From NCBI GenBank assembly GCA_045222555.1, contig JBGUYY010000113.1:1-64000 (forward strand): DNA of 64,000 nucleotides, read 5' to 3'. This DNA is from UBA1756 sp045222555 (GTDB taxonomy: Bacteria; Bacteroidota; Bacteroidia; Bacteroidales; WCHB1-69). Each line of letters starts with the position of its first letter. Positions within the stretch are counted from its first letter, which is position 1. This document shows positions 62,681 to 64,000 of this stretch, piece after piece. The translations under genes and the position numbers were made by a program. The notes below the pieces were generated by a model. It made no database searches. It saw nothing but the letters and a program-made list of their open reading frames with translations, and was not told where the DNA came from.

Positions 62681-62772
62681 CAAAAAAAATCAGCACGAAC
62701 ATACTGAGACTAAGATATTTAGAATTTTCAAATATCAAAAAACACCTTTTCGAAATCAGATGCGGTCATAAG

Positions 62773-62804
62773 AAAAACACCCACCTGATGAAGGCGAGTG
62801 TTTC
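62773..62804 (-). terminator. Terminator of the gene at 62855
   Basis: AAACACTCGCC pairs with GGTGGGTGTTT on the minus strand (with G-T wobble) around TTCATCA, followed by a T run. Confidence 0.65.
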
Positions 62805-62854
62805 CGAATTATGATTAAAAAATTGAAAAATGCGGCGTTGCGATGCGGCAAAAA

Positions 62855-63196
62855 CTATTTAGGTGTTTCTTTCTTCATTCTCTGTATTTGCAACTCCACG
62901 AGTATCCACGAAACACAACCTTCGAGCAATGCGTCAAAATCCAATGAGGGTCTTCCTGTAGTCTGCAATTTTTCCTGTGATTCGATGCGGTCCATTAGCG
63001 GAGATACGGTCTTAACGATAAAGTCTTTAACGTCTTCCACCCCTTCTTTTTTGGCGGATTGCAAAAACTTGTCGATGTCGTTTCCGTAGCGTTCCTTGAT
63101 TTGCGATACGGCGGTGGCGATTGCGGATTGTCGTTGCGTGCAACCTTCGTTTAAGATGAATGCGTCAAAGTTTTCTATCTTGTGTAATTTTTTCAT
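62855..63196 (-). CDS. Unknown protein, partly helical
   Basis: 113 residues (MKKLHKIENFDAFILNEGC, then AIATAVSQIKERYGNDIDKF, VEDVKDFIVKTVSPLMDRI). No signal peptide or known motif. It ends in a Lys-rich segment (RMKKETPK). It lies on the minus strand with a terminator downstream. No function is proposed. Confidence 0.5.
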   Translation of the reverse strand: MKKLHKIENFDAFILNEGCTQRQSAIATAVSQIKERYGNDIDKFLQSAKKEGVEDVKDFIVKTVSPLMDRIESQEKLQTTGRPSLDFDALLEGCVSWILVELQIQRMKKETPK

Positions 63197-63285
63197 TTTT
63201 AATATTTTAAGTTGTATTGTTCTTTAATATATTTATGGCGTGTTGGTGAAAGGTATCATAAATATAGTATAAGAAAATACTGATT

Positions 63286-63684
63286 ATGAATATTTTAATT
63301 ATTTTTAGCGAGGCGATGAGTCTTCCTCTGGAAAATGAAAACGTCGAGACCTTTGGATTGGTTCTGAACAAGGACCGTTGGGAGAAGACCCCGTACAAAG
63401 ATGAATTCTTGGACTATGTTCGTACAATAGATTTATTGTATAAATACGGTTTCATAAGCAATGGCGGCGGGATGGATTTTGTGAAAAATGGAGAAATGTT
63501 CGTCGAATACGGGGATATAACCTGGCGTGCCTTTAAAACGGTGGTTAAAATATGCGGCGTCCAATATGCAGTAGTGGGAGAATACACCACGCTGGACGAG
63601 GAAGACTATCAAGGTGAATACTTCACCAATAAAGAGAAGTGGGCGTCAGTCGCCAAGCGGGCGGAGTTGGTTTGGCAGCGTTGA
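63286..63684 (+). CDS. Unknown protein with signal-like or membrane-proximal start
   Basis: 132 residues (MNILIIFSEAMSLPLENENV, then YGFISNGGGMDFVKNGEMFV). The N-terminus is mildly hydrophobic but not a clear signal peptide. The centre contains YGDITWRAFKTVVKICGVQY. No family recognised. It is the only plus-strand gene in the right part of the island and is divergent from the gene at 62855. Confidence 0.5.
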   Translation: MNILIIFSEAMSLPLENENVETFGLVLNKDRWEKTPYKDEFLDYVRTIDLLYKYGFISNGGGMDFVKNGEMFVEYGDITWRAFKTVVKICGVQYAVVGEYTTLDEEDYQGEYFTNKEKWASVAKRAELVWQR

Positions 63685-64000
63685 TGGCGATGGCGGAGCA
63701 AATGAAGTGGATGTCCAAAAATGCATAGAATGAAGTAAATTATTGAGTAGTTGATGTTTTTCAAAACAAAAAAATACTATATATCAATAAGTTATATTTT
63801 GCAAGTGGGGGCAAAACACCCATTTTTTACAGCGCTGCACCCATAAGGGCGGCACAAAAAACATCCCATTTCATTTTTGTTATATTTATATAGTCGGGGG
63901 TAATTACCGACGACAATCATTTGATTTCATTACCGTCAGGGACCATCTGACAAACAAAAATAAAACCCTATTCCTTGCACAGGTGTGGAAATGGTCCTTC
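63685..64000. other. AT-rich region at the window end
   Basis: No gene can be supported. It holds an inverted pair GGGACCAT (63939-63946) and ATGGTCC (63991-63997) separated by 44 bases, and a short TCGG/CCGA pair near 63894-63910. One frame (GACCATCTGACAAAC onward) stays open to the last base and may be the start of a gene cut by the window edge. Confidence 0.3.

Larger units (their letters stand above)
55925..64000. mobile_element. Genomic island inserted in comM (left end; right end outside window)
   Basis: From the comM break to the window end the DNA is AT-richer, the genes are mostly small and unknown, and the recognisable ones are typical cargo: umuDC, a type II restriction-modification pair and a serine recombinase. 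No housekeeping gene occurs after comM. The left boundary is inferred from where the comM reading leaves the family consensus (about 55925). No terminal repeat could be verified because the other end is not visible. Confidence 0.65.

Overview
The window looks like the chromosome of a member of the Bacteroidota, most likely order Bacteroidales. The evidence is the recurring -7 promoter box TAnnTTTG upstream of many genes, the near absence of Shine-Dalgarno sequences, several secreted proteins with type IX secretion (T9SS) C-terminal sorting domains, a gingipain-type C25 protease, a dipeptidyl peptidase IV close to the Bacteroidetes type, and a sodium-pumping methylmalonyl-CoA decarboxylase with an OadG subunit fused to a lamin-tail domain. 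I cannot name the genus.

Layout. 1-75: the 3' end of a 5S rRNA and its terminator. 0.1-4.2 kb: secreted proteins of unknown role, including two proteins with FISUMP (Fib_succ_major) domains. 4.3-9.5 kb: rlmH, then a tight run nfu-ychF-rpoN-tcdA-DNA methyltransferase. 9.5-13.5 kb on the minus strand: lolD and the mmdA-mmdD-mmdC part of methylmalonyl-CoA decarboxylase. The rest of that enzyme system (mce-mmdB) lies at 46.7-48.3 kb. 13.6-15.8 kb: a two-gene chromate-type transporter, tRNA-Arg and rpsP. 15.8-32.7 kb: an Rpn-type nuclease, a serpin-like secreted protein, hemW, the C25 protease, ettA, a T9SS cargo protein and a 1965-residue alpha-2-macroglobulin. 32.7-37.4 kb: a Y-family polymerase with a small partner, carboxynorspermidine dehydrogenase and dnaN. 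38.4-39.6 kb: a probable toxin-antitoxin pair between two ORF6N-domain fragments. 39.6-54.4 kb: dpp4, topA, metG, mmdB, mce, a fatty-acyl-CoA ligase, a guanine-deaminase-like enzyme and a large T9SS adhesin-like protein. 54.5 kb: a DnaQ-type exonuclease.

From about 55.9 kb to the end of the window the character changes. The competence-type ATPase gene comM (yifB) breaks off just before its Walker A motif, and what follows is AT-richer accessory DNA: umuDC, an unknown gene, a type II restriction endonuclease (NgoBV-like) with a C5-cytosine methyltransferase, a serine recombinase with two overlapping microproteins downstream, and several unknown small genes. This reads as an integrated genomic island whose far end is outside the window.

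How the genes work together. mmdA/B/C/D plus mce form the end of the succinate-to-propionate pathway and a sodium pump. The C25 protease, DPP IV and T9SS cargo suggest a peptide-degrading lifestyle. The alpha-2-macroglobulin and the serpin-like protein may protect the cell from proteases. The island carries DNA defence (restriction-modification), mutagenic repair (UmuDC) and mobility functions. The most notable points are the comM disruption with its island, a shared 37-bp palindrome in front of the FISUMP operon and rlmH, an apparently leaderless rlmH, the toxin-antitoxin pair between ORF6N fragments, the serpin-like protein, and the alpha-2-macroglobulin with a TonB-plug-like insert.
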